A DNA stretch of 6,574 nucleotides from the NCBI GenBank assembly GCA_002329575.1, contig DCTK01000126.1, forward strand, positions 13,703-20,276, written 5' to 3'. The notes under the pieces were generated by a model. The model ran no database searches and was not told the DNA's origin. It worked only from the letters and a program-made list of their open reading frames with translations. Below are positions 1-5,765 of the stretch, piece by piece. Both the position numbers and the translations under genes were made by a program. This stretch comes from Sutterella sp. UBA1442. GTDB taxonomy: Bacteria > Pseudomonadota > Gammaproteobacteria > Burkholderiales > Burkholderiaceae_F. Position 1 is the stretch's first letter. Every line of letters begins with the position of its first letter.

Positions 1-99
1 TTACCAGGGGAAGGCCAAATTGGTGCAGGTATCACCAATCCTCCTATTGAATGCTTTGAAAAGGCGCTGCTGAGATTTGCTGAAGTTTACGGTCAATAA
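1..99 (+). CDS. allG: C-terminal end of a probable DUF1116 protein (AllG/YlbE-like oxamate carbamoyltransferase subunit), partial
   Basis: Only the last 32 codons are inside the window, read from base 1 in frame 1 to a TAA at 97-99. The visible tail contains GQIGAGITNPPIECFEKAL. From memory this glycine-rich stretch followed by a Pro-Pro/Cys-Phe segment resembles the C-terminus of DUF1116 (YlbE/AllG) proteins, but 32 residues are too few for certainty. In E. coli, AllG acts with AllF (FdrA) and AllH as a cytoplasmic oxamate carbamoyltransferase that converts oxalurate and phosphate to oxamate and carbamoyl phosphate. The assignment is supported by context: an AllS-like regulator and an AllH-like protein follow on the same strand. 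The next gene begins 29 bases later with no hairpin between them, so co-transcription is likely. That it is coding is much surer than its family. Confidence 0.55.
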   Translation, partial: LPGEGQIGAGITNPPIECFEKALLRFAEVYGQ

Positions 100-128
100 A
101 TCCTTTTTCTTCTTTTTTGGAGTTATGT

Positions 129-824
129 ATGGATCACATTATCAATAGCCCGCTCTTATGGGTGATCTGTTCAATAACGGTGATCATCATTGCGGCACAA
201 GCATTTTTATATTATCGATTAGCTAATAAAAATGCTTCATCTTTTGGTTTAACCAAGTCACAATGTTGGACTGCGTTCCGTGTGGGGTTAGTTACTGCGA
301 TTGGTCCCTCATTAGGGATTCTTATTGTGATGGTTGGGTTGATGGCGGTCCTTGGTGAGCCGTTAACTTGGATGCGCTTGTCTATGATCGTTTCTGCGGC
401 AAACGAATTGACTGCGGCACGAATTGGTGCTGAAGCTGTAGGTGTCGACTTTAACGGTCCATCTTTTGGCGAAGCTGCTTTGTTTGTAGCCTGGTTGGGT
501 ATGGCACTGAATGGTATTGGCTCGCTGGTTGGTGCACTGTTGTTTTCGGGACACCTAGAAAAAATGAAGAACCGGATCACTTCCTACAATCCGAAAATAT
601 TAGTTTTTGTTAGTGGTGCAGCCATGACAGCAATTTACGGTAACTTAAGCTCCTCCGAGCTAAAGAGTGGAGGAGCGAACTTAGCGGCTTGGTTTATGGC
701 TGGCGTAGCAATGTTCTGCTTGTACCATATTTCGAATAAGTATCCGAAACTTAAAGAATATAACCTTGGCTTAGCGATGGTTATCGGTACTTTAGTTGGT
801 GCCATTTACAAAACGATGATCTAG
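129..824 (+). CDS. DUF5058 family integral membrane protein
   Basis: A 231-residue, highly hydrophobic protein that I recognise as DUF5058. It has an N-terminal SPLLW membrane helix (about 8-30), a conserved loop plus helix containing FRVGLVTAIGPSLGI (about 50-77), a short amphipathic region with SAANELTAARIGAEAVGV (89-106), and further membrane segments near 116-140, 156-172, 184-200 and 211-228, giving about six helices in the inner membrane. The family has no established biochemical function; small paired membrane proteins in catabolic operons suggest a transporter, which is inference. The ATG at 129 is preferred over an in-frame TTG at 117 because GGAG at 119-122 then lies 6 bases upstream of the start as a normal ribosome binding site. 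Its TAG stop overlaps the ribosome binding site of the next gene, so the two membrane proteins are probably translationally coupled and made in matched amounts. Confidence 0.85.
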   Translation: MDHIINSPLLWVICSITVIIIAAQAFLYYRLANKNASSFGLTKSQCWTAFRVGLVTAIGPSLGILIVMVGLMAVLGEPLTWMRLSMIVSAANELTAARIGAEAVGVDFNGPSFGEAALFVAWLGMALNGIGSLVGALLFSGHLEKMKNRITSYNPKILVFVSGAAMTAIYGNLSSSELKSGGANLAAWFMAGVAMFCLYHISNKYPKLKEYNLGLAMVIGTLVGAIYKTMI

Positions 825-827
825 GAG
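823..827 (+). promoter_or_regulatory. Ribosome binding site overlapping the upstream stop codon
   Basis: AGGAG at 823-827 shares its first two bases with the TAG stop (822-824) of the DUF5058 gene and lies 6 bases before the ATG at 834. This arrangement fits termination-reinitiation coupling between the two membrane protein genes. The motif and spacing are seen in the sequence; the coupling is inferred. Confidence 0.7.
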
Positions 828-833
828 AGCAAA

Positions 834-1505
834 ATGGACGCGAAATACTATTTAGACAACTGGATCAATCCTGTGCACAAAATTGGTCGTTGGACGTTAT
901 CAGCAGTTTGTATTACAAGCTTATTTCCTGTGGCATATCTGTATTTTGTTCATGGGATTTTCCCGCCGATGGAATGGATATGGCGCGATATCATCTTAAT
1001 TACAGCCTCTTTTGGTTTGATTTGGTTGATTGAGCCTTTAACGTTTTACCCGGCTTTAGGCCTCTCAGGCTGCTACCTTGCATTTATTTCTGGAAACATT
1101 GGTAATAATAAGTTGCCAGCGGCTGTAACAGCTCAAGAAGTGGTAGGGGTGGAGCAAGGTTCAAAACAAGCAGAAATCATTACAACTTGTGCAATTTGTG
1201 GCGCAACAACTACAACGCTGACAGTAGTAGCGATTGGTGCAATTGGTGGATCGGTAATTTTGGATGCCTTCCCACCGGTAGTGGTAGATGCTGTTAAAAA
1301 CTACGTTGTTCCTTCCATCTTTGGTGCTTTGATTGTTTCATTTGCTATGAAATTCCCGAAGATTATTCCTGTTGCCGTGGGGGTGCCCTTAGCCTTACGG
1401 CTCTGGGCTACAGCTATTCCTAGCTATTGGTTTGTCTTAATTACACTGTTTGCTACTATTGCTGCAACCTTCGTTCTTTATAAGTCCGAAATTTTTGCTA
1501 AGTAA
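834..1505 (+). CDS. Polytopic membrane protein, probable partner of the DUF5058 protein
   Basis: A 223-residue hydrophobic protein with about six membrane segments: roughly 20-41, 52-68, 70-87, 117-147 (possibly a re-entrant or long Gly/Ala/Thr-rich helix), 155-172 and 176-215. I do not recognise a named family. The most striking part is the central stretch at 86-115, which begins SGNIGNNKLPAA and continues with AQEVVGVEQGSKQAEI. It is rich in small, polar and charged residues (Asn88, Asn91, Asn92, Glu102, Glu107, Glu114) between hydrophobic segments, as in a substrate- or ion-binding loop. The following ATTTTLTVVAIGAIGG is unusually Thr/Gly-rich for a membrane helix. Start ATG 834 has AGGAG 6 bases upstream, and only 9 bases separate it from the DUF5058 stop. 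It ends in tandem in-frame stops (TAA at 1503, TAG at 1506). A two-subunit transporter with the DUF5058 protein is the simplest reading, but this is inference. Confidence 0.8.
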   Translation: MDAKYYLDNWINPVHKIGRWTLSAVCITSLFPVAYLYFVHGIFPPMEWIWRDIILITASFGLIWLIEPLTFYPALGLSGCYLAFISGNIGNNKLPAAVTAQEVVGVEQGSKQAEIITTCAICGATTTTLTVVAIGAIGGSVILDAFPPVVVDAVKNYVVPSIFGALIVSFAMKFPKIIPVAVGVPLALRLWATAIPSYWFVLITLFATIAATFVLYKSEIFAK

Positions 1506-1517
1506 TAGAGTTTTGCT

Positions 1518-1544
1518 GAGGGTCGTTGCTAAACAATGACCCTC
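1518..1544 (+). promoter_or_regulatory. Intercistronic hairpin before the regulator gene
   Basis: The arms GAGGGTCGTTG (1518-1528) and CAATGACCCTC (1534-1544) form an 11-bp stem around a CTAAA loop, with one G-U pair at position 8 of the first arm. No T-run follows on either strand, so it does not look like a classical Rho-independent terminator. It may stabilise or separate the mRNA halves, or reduce readthrough into the regulator gene. As DNA it is also a near-palindrome, so an operator role for the adjacent LysR protein is an alternative. The one mismatch is G-U compatible, which slightly favours an RNA structure. Confidence 0.55.
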
Positions 1545-1566
1545 TGCTGACAAGGGGCTCTTGTTT

Positions 1567-2517
1567 ATGTACACGTTCAAAACCTTGCCAAAACTGAACT
1601 TTGAAGAATTACGAACTTTTGTCGCTGTTGTGGAAATGAAGAGTTTCTCTAGAGCGGCTGACGAACTTTGTCGCACCACAGCAGCGGTTAGTTATCGTGT
1701 GAAAATGCTGGAGAATTCTTTGGGCGCGCCTTTAATTGTGCGACAATCAAAAGGGTTTGATTTAACTCCAGCAGGGCAATGGTTATATACGAAAGCCTCA
1801 GAGTTGCTTAATTGGCAACAAAACATACCTGAGGAAATTAATGCAATCAAAAATGGTGTGGAGTCGCACTTCACTTTGGTAATTAATAATTTGTTATACG
1901 ACCATCTTTGTGTTGCTAGATTGATCAGTGTACTGAAACAAAGGTATCCCTTTACCAAGCTCAAAGTAATCCGCTCAGTTTATAACGGAGTTTGGGATTC
2001 ATTAATGTATGACAGCGGGTCTCTGGCAATTGGGGCACCGACTTTTCACTCAATCGACGATAATTTTGTCACAGAACCGTTAGGTTTAATTCAGTGGAAG
2101 TTAGTGACATCGCCTGATCATCCAGTGGCAAAAATGAGTAAAGTCACTAGAGACGACTTGAGGAATTATCCTGTTGTCAATATCGAAGATTCATCCTCTC
2201 ATATGCAAAAGCGTCTGCCTTGGCGTTTAGTTGGGCAGGAGGAAATTTTAGTTCCTAATCTAAGAACTAAGGTAGCGTGTCATGAAAGAGGATTAGGGGT
2301 AGGTTTTTTACCTTCATCACTAGTTTCTGAACAGTTACAAAAAGGATCTCTTGTAATCGTAGAAAATTTTGATGAACATCTTCGAACTTCTTCTCCTATG
2401 TCTTTAGCATGGGCAAAAGAAGACAGTGGAATTGTTAATCGCTGGTTAAGAGACTTGGTAAAGAAAAGGGATGACTTGGTAGCTCCTTTGTTAGCTCCTA
2501 TTTCACCTACACAATAA
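1567..2517 (+). CDS. allS: LysR-family transcriptional regulator, AllS-like
   Basis: A 316-residue LysR-type regulator of usual length. Residues about 12-71 form the winged helix-turn-helix (LRTFVAVVEMKSFSRAADEL, then TTAAVSYRVKMLE and LTPAG); the rest is the effector-binding domain. It resembles E. coli AllS, as I remember it, through the whole length and not only in the DNA-binding part: TLVINNLLYD, RYPFTKLKV, GVWDSLMYD, PLGLIQWKLV, VNIEDSSS, PWRLVGQEEILVP and GVGFLPSSL all have close counterparts. In E. coli, AllS activates allantoin-degradation genes under anaerobic conditions, so the effector here is probably a ureide intermediate. The ATG at 1567 is preferred over the TTG at 1561 because AGGGG at 1553-1557 is 9 bases from the ATG but only 3 from the TTG. 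Unlike many LysR genes it is not divergent from its neighbours but sits inside the operon, 11 bases before the transporter gene, which suggests autoregulated co-expression. Confidence 0.88.
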   Translation: MYTFKTLPKLNFEELRTFVAVVEMKSFSRAADELCRTTAAVSYRVKMLENSLGAPLIVRQSKGFDLTPAGQWLYTKASELLNWQQNIPEEINAIKNGVESHFTLVINNLLYDHLCVARLISVLKQRYPFTKLKVIRSVYNGVWDSLMYDSGSLAIGAPTFHSIDDNFVTEPLGLIQWKLVTSPDHPVAKMSKVTRDDLRNYPVVNIEDSSSHMQKRLPWRLVGQEEILVPNLRTKVACHERGLGVGFLPSSLVSEQLQKGSLVIVENFDEHLRTSSPMSLAWAKEDSGIVNRWLRDLVKKRDDLVAPLLAPISPTQ

Positions 2518-2528
2518 AAGGAGCGATT

Positions 2529-3806
2529 ATGTCTACTGCTCTAGTAAAGAATCGCCGTAAGCTACTGAAGGTAACATTGGCTAGTTTGTCTGGCACGATG
2601 TTAGAGTTCTACGATCATTTTATCTACGGAACTGCTGCGGCTATTGTATTCCCAACAGTCTTTTTTTCTGATCTAGATCCTCACTTAGCGCTAGTTTTAT
2701 CACTGATCATTTATGGGGTGGCCTTCGTCTCTCGGCCGTTGGGTGCTCTGATTTTTGGTCATTATGGCGATATTGTTGGTCGAAAAAAGATTCTGGTTAT
2801 GGTATTGCTTCTAATGGGGGTTGCGACATTTTTAATTGGTTGCTTACCTTCATACCAAACTGCAGGGGTCTTTGGAGCCATTGCACTTGTGTGTTTAAGA
2901 ACAATTCAAGGGATTGCATTAGGTGGTGAGTGGGGAGGAGCTGCATTAATGGTCAATGAATACACAAAGGGATCCAAGCATCAAGGATTACTAGGTAGTA
3001 TCGTTCAGTTGGCCTCTCCATTGGGTTTTCTATTGGCTAGTGGTGTTTTTGCAATAGTTACGTATTGCTCTACGCCGGAACAGTTGTTAAGTTTGACTTG
3101 GCGTTATCCTTTCTTTGCATCGGCAATCTTAGTAATTTTGGGGGTATATATACGAGGACAAATTGATGAATCTCCTGAATTTGAGAAGTTGAAGACTGAT
3201 AAAGACCTAAAATCTCACAATCCTATTAAAGAAGTTATTCGCTACCATTGGAAAAACTTGTTATTAGCTATTGGTACACGTATCGGTAGTGACGCACTTT
3301 TCTATGTTTTTGCTCTATTCCCATTAGTCTTTTTGCCCGCTATTGGAGTGGATCGGCAGATCGCACTTAATGCTAGTATTTTGGCAAGTGTTGGTCAGGC
3401 TTGTGGTATTCCTCTTTTCGGTTGGTTGTCAGACCGATACAGTACGAAAAAAGTACTTGCCGGAGGCGCTGTTTTAAACTTTGTTTGGCTGATCGTATTT
3501 TTCGAACTGCTACAAAGTAAAAATGAGTTGGCAATTTATTTCGCATCATATAGTGGATTATTCTGTCTTGCCGCATTGTGGGCTCCGTTGGCAACTCATT
3601 TCCCCAAAATGTTTCCTGTGGAGGTACGTTTCACTGGAGCAGGTGTCGGTTTTCAAGCAGCTGGCATTTTAGGCGGAGCTATCGCCCCGACGATCTGTAT
3701 TTTCTTATTAACTAGTTTTGCAAATTCTCCAATTGGAGTAATTGCATATATGGGGGCTTTGCTTGCGTTAATTTTCGTTTGTGTTGTTAAGACAAAGGAA
3801 TATTAA
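2529..3806 (+). CDS. MFS transporter of the metabolite:H+ symporter (MHS) family
   Basis: A 425-residue inner-membrane protein with 12 expected helices, the usual length for MHS carriers (ShiA, KgtP and ProP group). Family signatures are visible in order: LEFYDHFIYGTAA in helix 1 (25-37), the MFS loop 2-3 motif RPLGALIFGHYGDIVGRK (69-86), RTIQGIALGGEWGGA in helix 4 (124-138), ESPEF after helix 6 (214-218), the second-half loop GWLSDRYSTKK (298-308), and PVEVRFTG (363-370). MHS proteins mostly carry organic acids or zwitterions such as shikimate, 2-oxoglutarate, citrate or proline/betaine by proton symport. The known enterobacterial allantoin permease (AllW) belongs to a different family, NCS1. 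Context therefore favours an acidic ureide or its product, such as oxalurate or oxamate, as substrate; this is inference. AAGGAG at 2518-2523 lies 5 bases before the ATG and immediately follows the allS-like stop. The allH-like gene starts 23 bases downstream. Confidence 0.9.
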   Translation: MSTALVKNRRKLLKVTLASLSGTMLEFYDHFIYGTAAAIVFPTVFFSDLDPHLALVLSLIIYGVAFVSRPLGALIFGHYGDIVGRKKILVMVLLLMGVATFLIGCLPSYQTAGVFGAIALVCLRTIQGIALGGEWGGAALMVNEYTKGSKHQGLLGSIVQLASPLGFLLASGVFAIVTYCSTPEQLLSLTWRYPFFASAILVILGVYIRGQIDESPEFEKLKTDKDLKSHNPIKEVIRYHWKNLLLAIGTRIGSDALFYVFALFPLVFLPAIGVDRQIALNASILASVGQACGIPLFGWLSDRYSTKKVLAGGAVLNFVWLIVFFELLQSKNELAIYFASYSGLFCLAALWAPLATHFPKMFPVEVRFTGAGVGFQAAGILGGAIAPTICIFLLTSFANSPIGVIAYMGALLALIFVCVVKTKEY

Positions 3807-3812
3807 TTAAGG

Positions 3813-3834
3813 ACCACCCTCGAAAGAGGGTGGT
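3813..3834 (+). promoter_or_regulatory. GAAA-tetraloop hairpin covering the start of the allH-like gene
   Basis: The arms ACCACCCTC (3813-3821) and GAGGGTGGT (3826-3834) are perfect complements separated by GAAA (3822-3825), a stable GNRA tetraloop. The 3' arm contains the first GTG start candidate (3830-3832) and most of the second (3833-3835), and its GAGGG is also the nearest purine-rich stretch upstream of them. AAGGA at 3809-3813 lies at the 5' foot of the stem. No T-run follows, so a terminator is unlikely. The structure could hold down translation of the allH-like gene until ribosomes finishing the transporter gene open it, or until a factor does. Confidence 0.65.
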
Positions 3835-4651
3835 GAAAATAACGTTGTCCAAGTTGAAGATTTGCTCGCGTTTTATTCAACGCTTAAATTCTGCAAACCA
3901 TTGGGAAGTCCATAGCAAGTTTACTCATGCTGTTAATCTTGTGAACGCTTCAGGGGAGATGCTGACTTTTTTAACACAAAATAGAGTTGTTGCGCCGTAT
4001 TCAGTAACATTGCCGATACTACAGCTAGATGATTGGAGGATGGTTCAGAGACGTTTTATTCCTAAAGGTGACATAAGAGGTGAATTAGAAAAATATCACT
4101 TTGATTTCGAAGAAATTGATTTGCGAGTATTAAACAAAAAAGGAAATACCGAATGGAGTAAAGGTTTATATAGCAGTGTTCAATCTTTTAGTGTTAGAAA
4201 GAGTTTCAATTTACTCAAATGGCTTCAGTATCATGATTTCTCAGATCCTGAGATAAGAGAGTTTCAAAGTTGTTGCTTTAGTGATAGCGGCTCATGGTCT
4301 AAGGAGTTCTTGAAACATTGGGTCGGTCGGGGACTAGGATTAACGCCCTCAGGAGATGATTTTCTAGTTGGTTTGGGATTTGTATTAAAGGTTTTAAGTC
4401 AGAACAGCCAGCAATATTTTGAGTTATTAGATGACATGAAAAGGTCTACAACTTTTATGAGTGAATATATGTTCAATTGCGCTGTTGATGGACTTTTCGT
4501 TGAACCTCTGAATCGTCTTTGCAGAACTAACGATGCCCAAGAAATGGAGAGGTACCTTGAGGAATTGGTGCAAATCGGTCATAGTTCTGGTCAAGATATG
4601 TTTATGGGATTATGGTTTGGTCTTAAGTATGCATTTTTTGAGTGTCGATAG
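3830..4651 (+). CDS. allH: DUF2877 protein, AllH/YlbF-like oxamate carbamoyltransferase subunit
   Basis: A 273-residue soluble protein close to the length of E. coli AllH (YlbF). The DUF2877 signatures are clear: FTHAVNLVNASGEMLTFL near the N-terminus (31-48), the hallmark GRGLGLTPSGDDFLVG (166-181), and a second glycine/aspartate motif GHSSGQDMFMGLWFG near the C-terminus (250-264). E. coli AllH, as I remember it, has GKGPGLTPSHDD and GHTSGADTLLGFW at the same places. With AllF and AllG, E. coli AllH is needed for oxamate carbamoyltransferase, which releases carbamoyl phosphate for ATP formation by carbamate kinase. The start is uncertain: GTG at 3830 or 3833, both within or at the edge of a hairpin, or less likely TTG at 3845. 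The MHS transporter stop is 23 bases upstream, which fits operon expression. Base composition is the lowest sampled in the window (19 of 60 G+C at 4141-4200 and 21 of 60 at 4201-4260), unlike the genes to its right. Confidence 0.88.
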   Translation: MVKITLSKLKICSRFIQRLNSANHWEVHSKFTHAVNLVNASGEMLTFLTQNRVVAPYSVTLPILQLDDWRMVQRRFIPKGDIRGELEKYHFDFEEIDLRVLNKKGNTEWSKGLYSSVQSFSVRKSFNLLKWLQYHDFSDPEIREFQSCCFSDSGSWSKEFLKHWVGRGLGLTPSGDDFLVGLGFVLKVLSQNSQQYFELLDDMKRSTTFMSEYMFNCAVDGLFVEPLNRLCRTNDAQEMERYLEELVQIGHSSGQDMFMGLWFGLKYAFFECR

Positions 4652-4685
4652 TGACACTGGATAATGAAATAAGCCCAGGAAAGCC

Positions 4686-4694
4686 TGATATAGT
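4686..4694 (+). promoter_or_regulatory. Possible extended -10 promoter for the EamA permease gene
   Basis: TGATATAGT fits the extended -10 pattern TG-N-TATAAT with one mismatch in the hexamer (4689-4694). It would place a transcription start near 4700, about 28 bases before the ATG at 4728. No good -35 hexamer is seen at the usual distance, which extended -10 promoters can tolerate. It supports independent transcription of the permease, separate from the catabolic operon. Confidence 0.35.
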
Positions 4695-4727
4695 TACGAT
4701 CGGTAGTAATTTCATCAAGTCTTTTTC

Positions 4728-5675
4728 ATGTTACTCGGTTTAGCCTATGCCATTGCGGCTTGTGCGATTTGGGGGTTGATTTACATTTTCCCTTTGCTTT
4801 TGCCGCAATACGATCCAGCGCTGATTGCCTCAGCACGCTTTGCGTTTTATGGAGCCGGTTGTTTATTTTTGGCGTATTTTCAACGAGAAAAACTCAAAAC
4901 ACTCACCTTTGCCGATTGGGTTTATGCCTTTAAGTTAGCCTTTTTCGGCAGTCTTGTTTATTACTGCTCGCTAGTGGCCGGTGTGCAATTGGCCGGTGCC
5001 CCCGTGGCGGGTATGTTCATGTGTTGCATTCCAGTGTTAGTGGCGATTATTTCCAACTATCGCGGTCGTTCAAAAGGGATTTCAGTGGCTTGGTCACGAC
5101 TGAGCATTCCTCTTGTATTGATCGCGCTTGGGATGGTTGTGGCCAATTGGACAGAGTTTGCCTATATGGTCAATGAGCATGATGGTAGTGCCGAACTTTT
5201 CTGGCTCGGGGTGGGATTTTCTGCATTATCGATGCTACTTTGGACTTGGTACCCGATTCGCAATGCTGATTGGTTACTGGCCAATAAGCGCAAAGGCCCC
5301 AAAGTGTGGGCTACTGCGCAGGGACTGTCGATTTTACCTGTGACAGTGATCGGTTACTTTGCGTTGGCTTTAAGCGGCATGACGCCTGACGGGAGTCTGT
5401 TTGGCCCCGAACCCGGCAAATTTTTAATTTTGATGCTCATTGCGGGCGTTGTCTGCGGCTGGATGGGTGCGGCTTTATGGAATGCCATGAGTGAGCGTCT
5501 GCCGACGGCGCTTGCCGGTCAGCTGATTGTTTTTGAGACGATTTTCTCTGTCATCTACGCTCACATCTGGCGTGGCCAATGGCCAACCGTTTCGATGGTG
5601 ATCGGCATGGTGATGTTGCTTTTTGGCGTTTTAGCCGCCATGCGAGTCTTCCGACAAAGTCGAGTACAGAGCTAA
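4728..5675 (+). CDS. EamA/DMT-superfamily permease
   Basis: A 315-residue inner-membrane protein with two EamA-type halves and about ten membrane helices. The first half begins directly with a membrane helix (MLLGLAYAIAACAIWGLIYI, 1-20), and SARFAFYGAG at 35-44 is the family-typical helix 2. Another helix pair spans about 68-109. The second half covers roughly 156-307 and ends with GQLIVFETIFSVIYAHIW (264-281) and VIGMVMLLFGVLAAMR, close to the usual ending of these proteins. DMT permeases mostly export or exchange small metabolites such as amino acids, and the substrate cannot be told from the sequence. An in-frame stop (TAA 4707-4709) rules out a longer N-terminus. No clear Shine-Dalgarno sequence precedes the ATG. 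It is richer in G+C than the gene to its left (38 of 60 at 5461-5520), so it probably belongs with sbcB to the older chromosome and not to the catabolic cluster. Confidence 0.87.
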   Translation: MLLGLAYAIAACAIWGLIYIFPLLLPQYDPALIASARFAFYGAGCLFLAYFQREKLKTLTFADWVYAFKLAFFGSLVYYCSLVAGVQLAGAPVAGMFMCCIPVLVAIISNYRGRSKGISVAWSRLSIPLVLIALGMVVANWTEFAYMVNEHDGSAELFWLGVGFSALSMLLWTWYPIRNADWLLANKRKGPKVWATAQGLSILPVTVIGYFALALSGMTPDGSLFGPEPGKFLILMLIAGVVCGWMGAALWNAMSERLPTALAGQLIVFETIFSVIYAHIWRGQWPTVSMVIGMVMLLFGVLAAMRVFRQSRVQS

Positions 5676-5710
5676 TTGAGAGCGGCCATCGAGGCCTGTT
5701 GCCGAAAATT

Positions 5711-5738
5711 TCGACTTTAGTCCGTATTCTGCCATAAT
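5711..5738 (+). promoter_or_regulatory. Candidate sigma70-type promoter for sbcB
   Basis: A -35-like TCGACT (5711-5716, 4 of 6 matches to consensus) and a -10-like CATAAT (5733-5738, 5 of 6) are separated by 16 bases in the 90-base gap between the permease and sbcB. Transcription would start near 5745, about 20 bases before the sbcB ATG. The assignment rests on motif match only. Confidence 0.4.
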
Positions 5739-5765
5739 GCGTGTGTTAACGATTTGGAAAGTATT

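Noticed and set aside
101..118. T-rich run after the first stop codon, like a terminator tail
   Set aside because: No G+C-rich hairpin lies directly upstream, and the run is interrupted by C residues; the next gene follows closely with a good ribosome binding site.
212..580. Minus-strand open frame of 122 codons inside the DUF5058 gene
   Set aside because: It is fully antisense to a recognised gene, has no supporting family features, and looks like a shadow of the codon pattern on the + strand.
1561..1566. TTG at 1561 as the start of the LysR gene
   Set aside because: It is only 3 bases from AGGGG, while the in-frame ATG at 1567 is 9 bases away; LysR N-termini do not need the two extra residues.
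1692..1964. Minus-strand open frame inside the LysR gene, as a divergent small gene
   Set aside because: It overlaps a strongly supported coding region completely and shows no recognisable protein features.
4641..4658. Inverted repeat AGTGTC / GACACT around the allH-like stop codon, as a terminator
   Set aside because: The stem is only 6 bp with a 6-base loop, is not G+C-rich and has no T-run after it, so it is too weak to call.
5128..5343. Plus-strand 71-codon open frame inside the EamA permease gene
   Set aside because: It lies in another frame of a clear membrane protein gene, and its Trp/Leu-rich translation reflects the host gene's composition.
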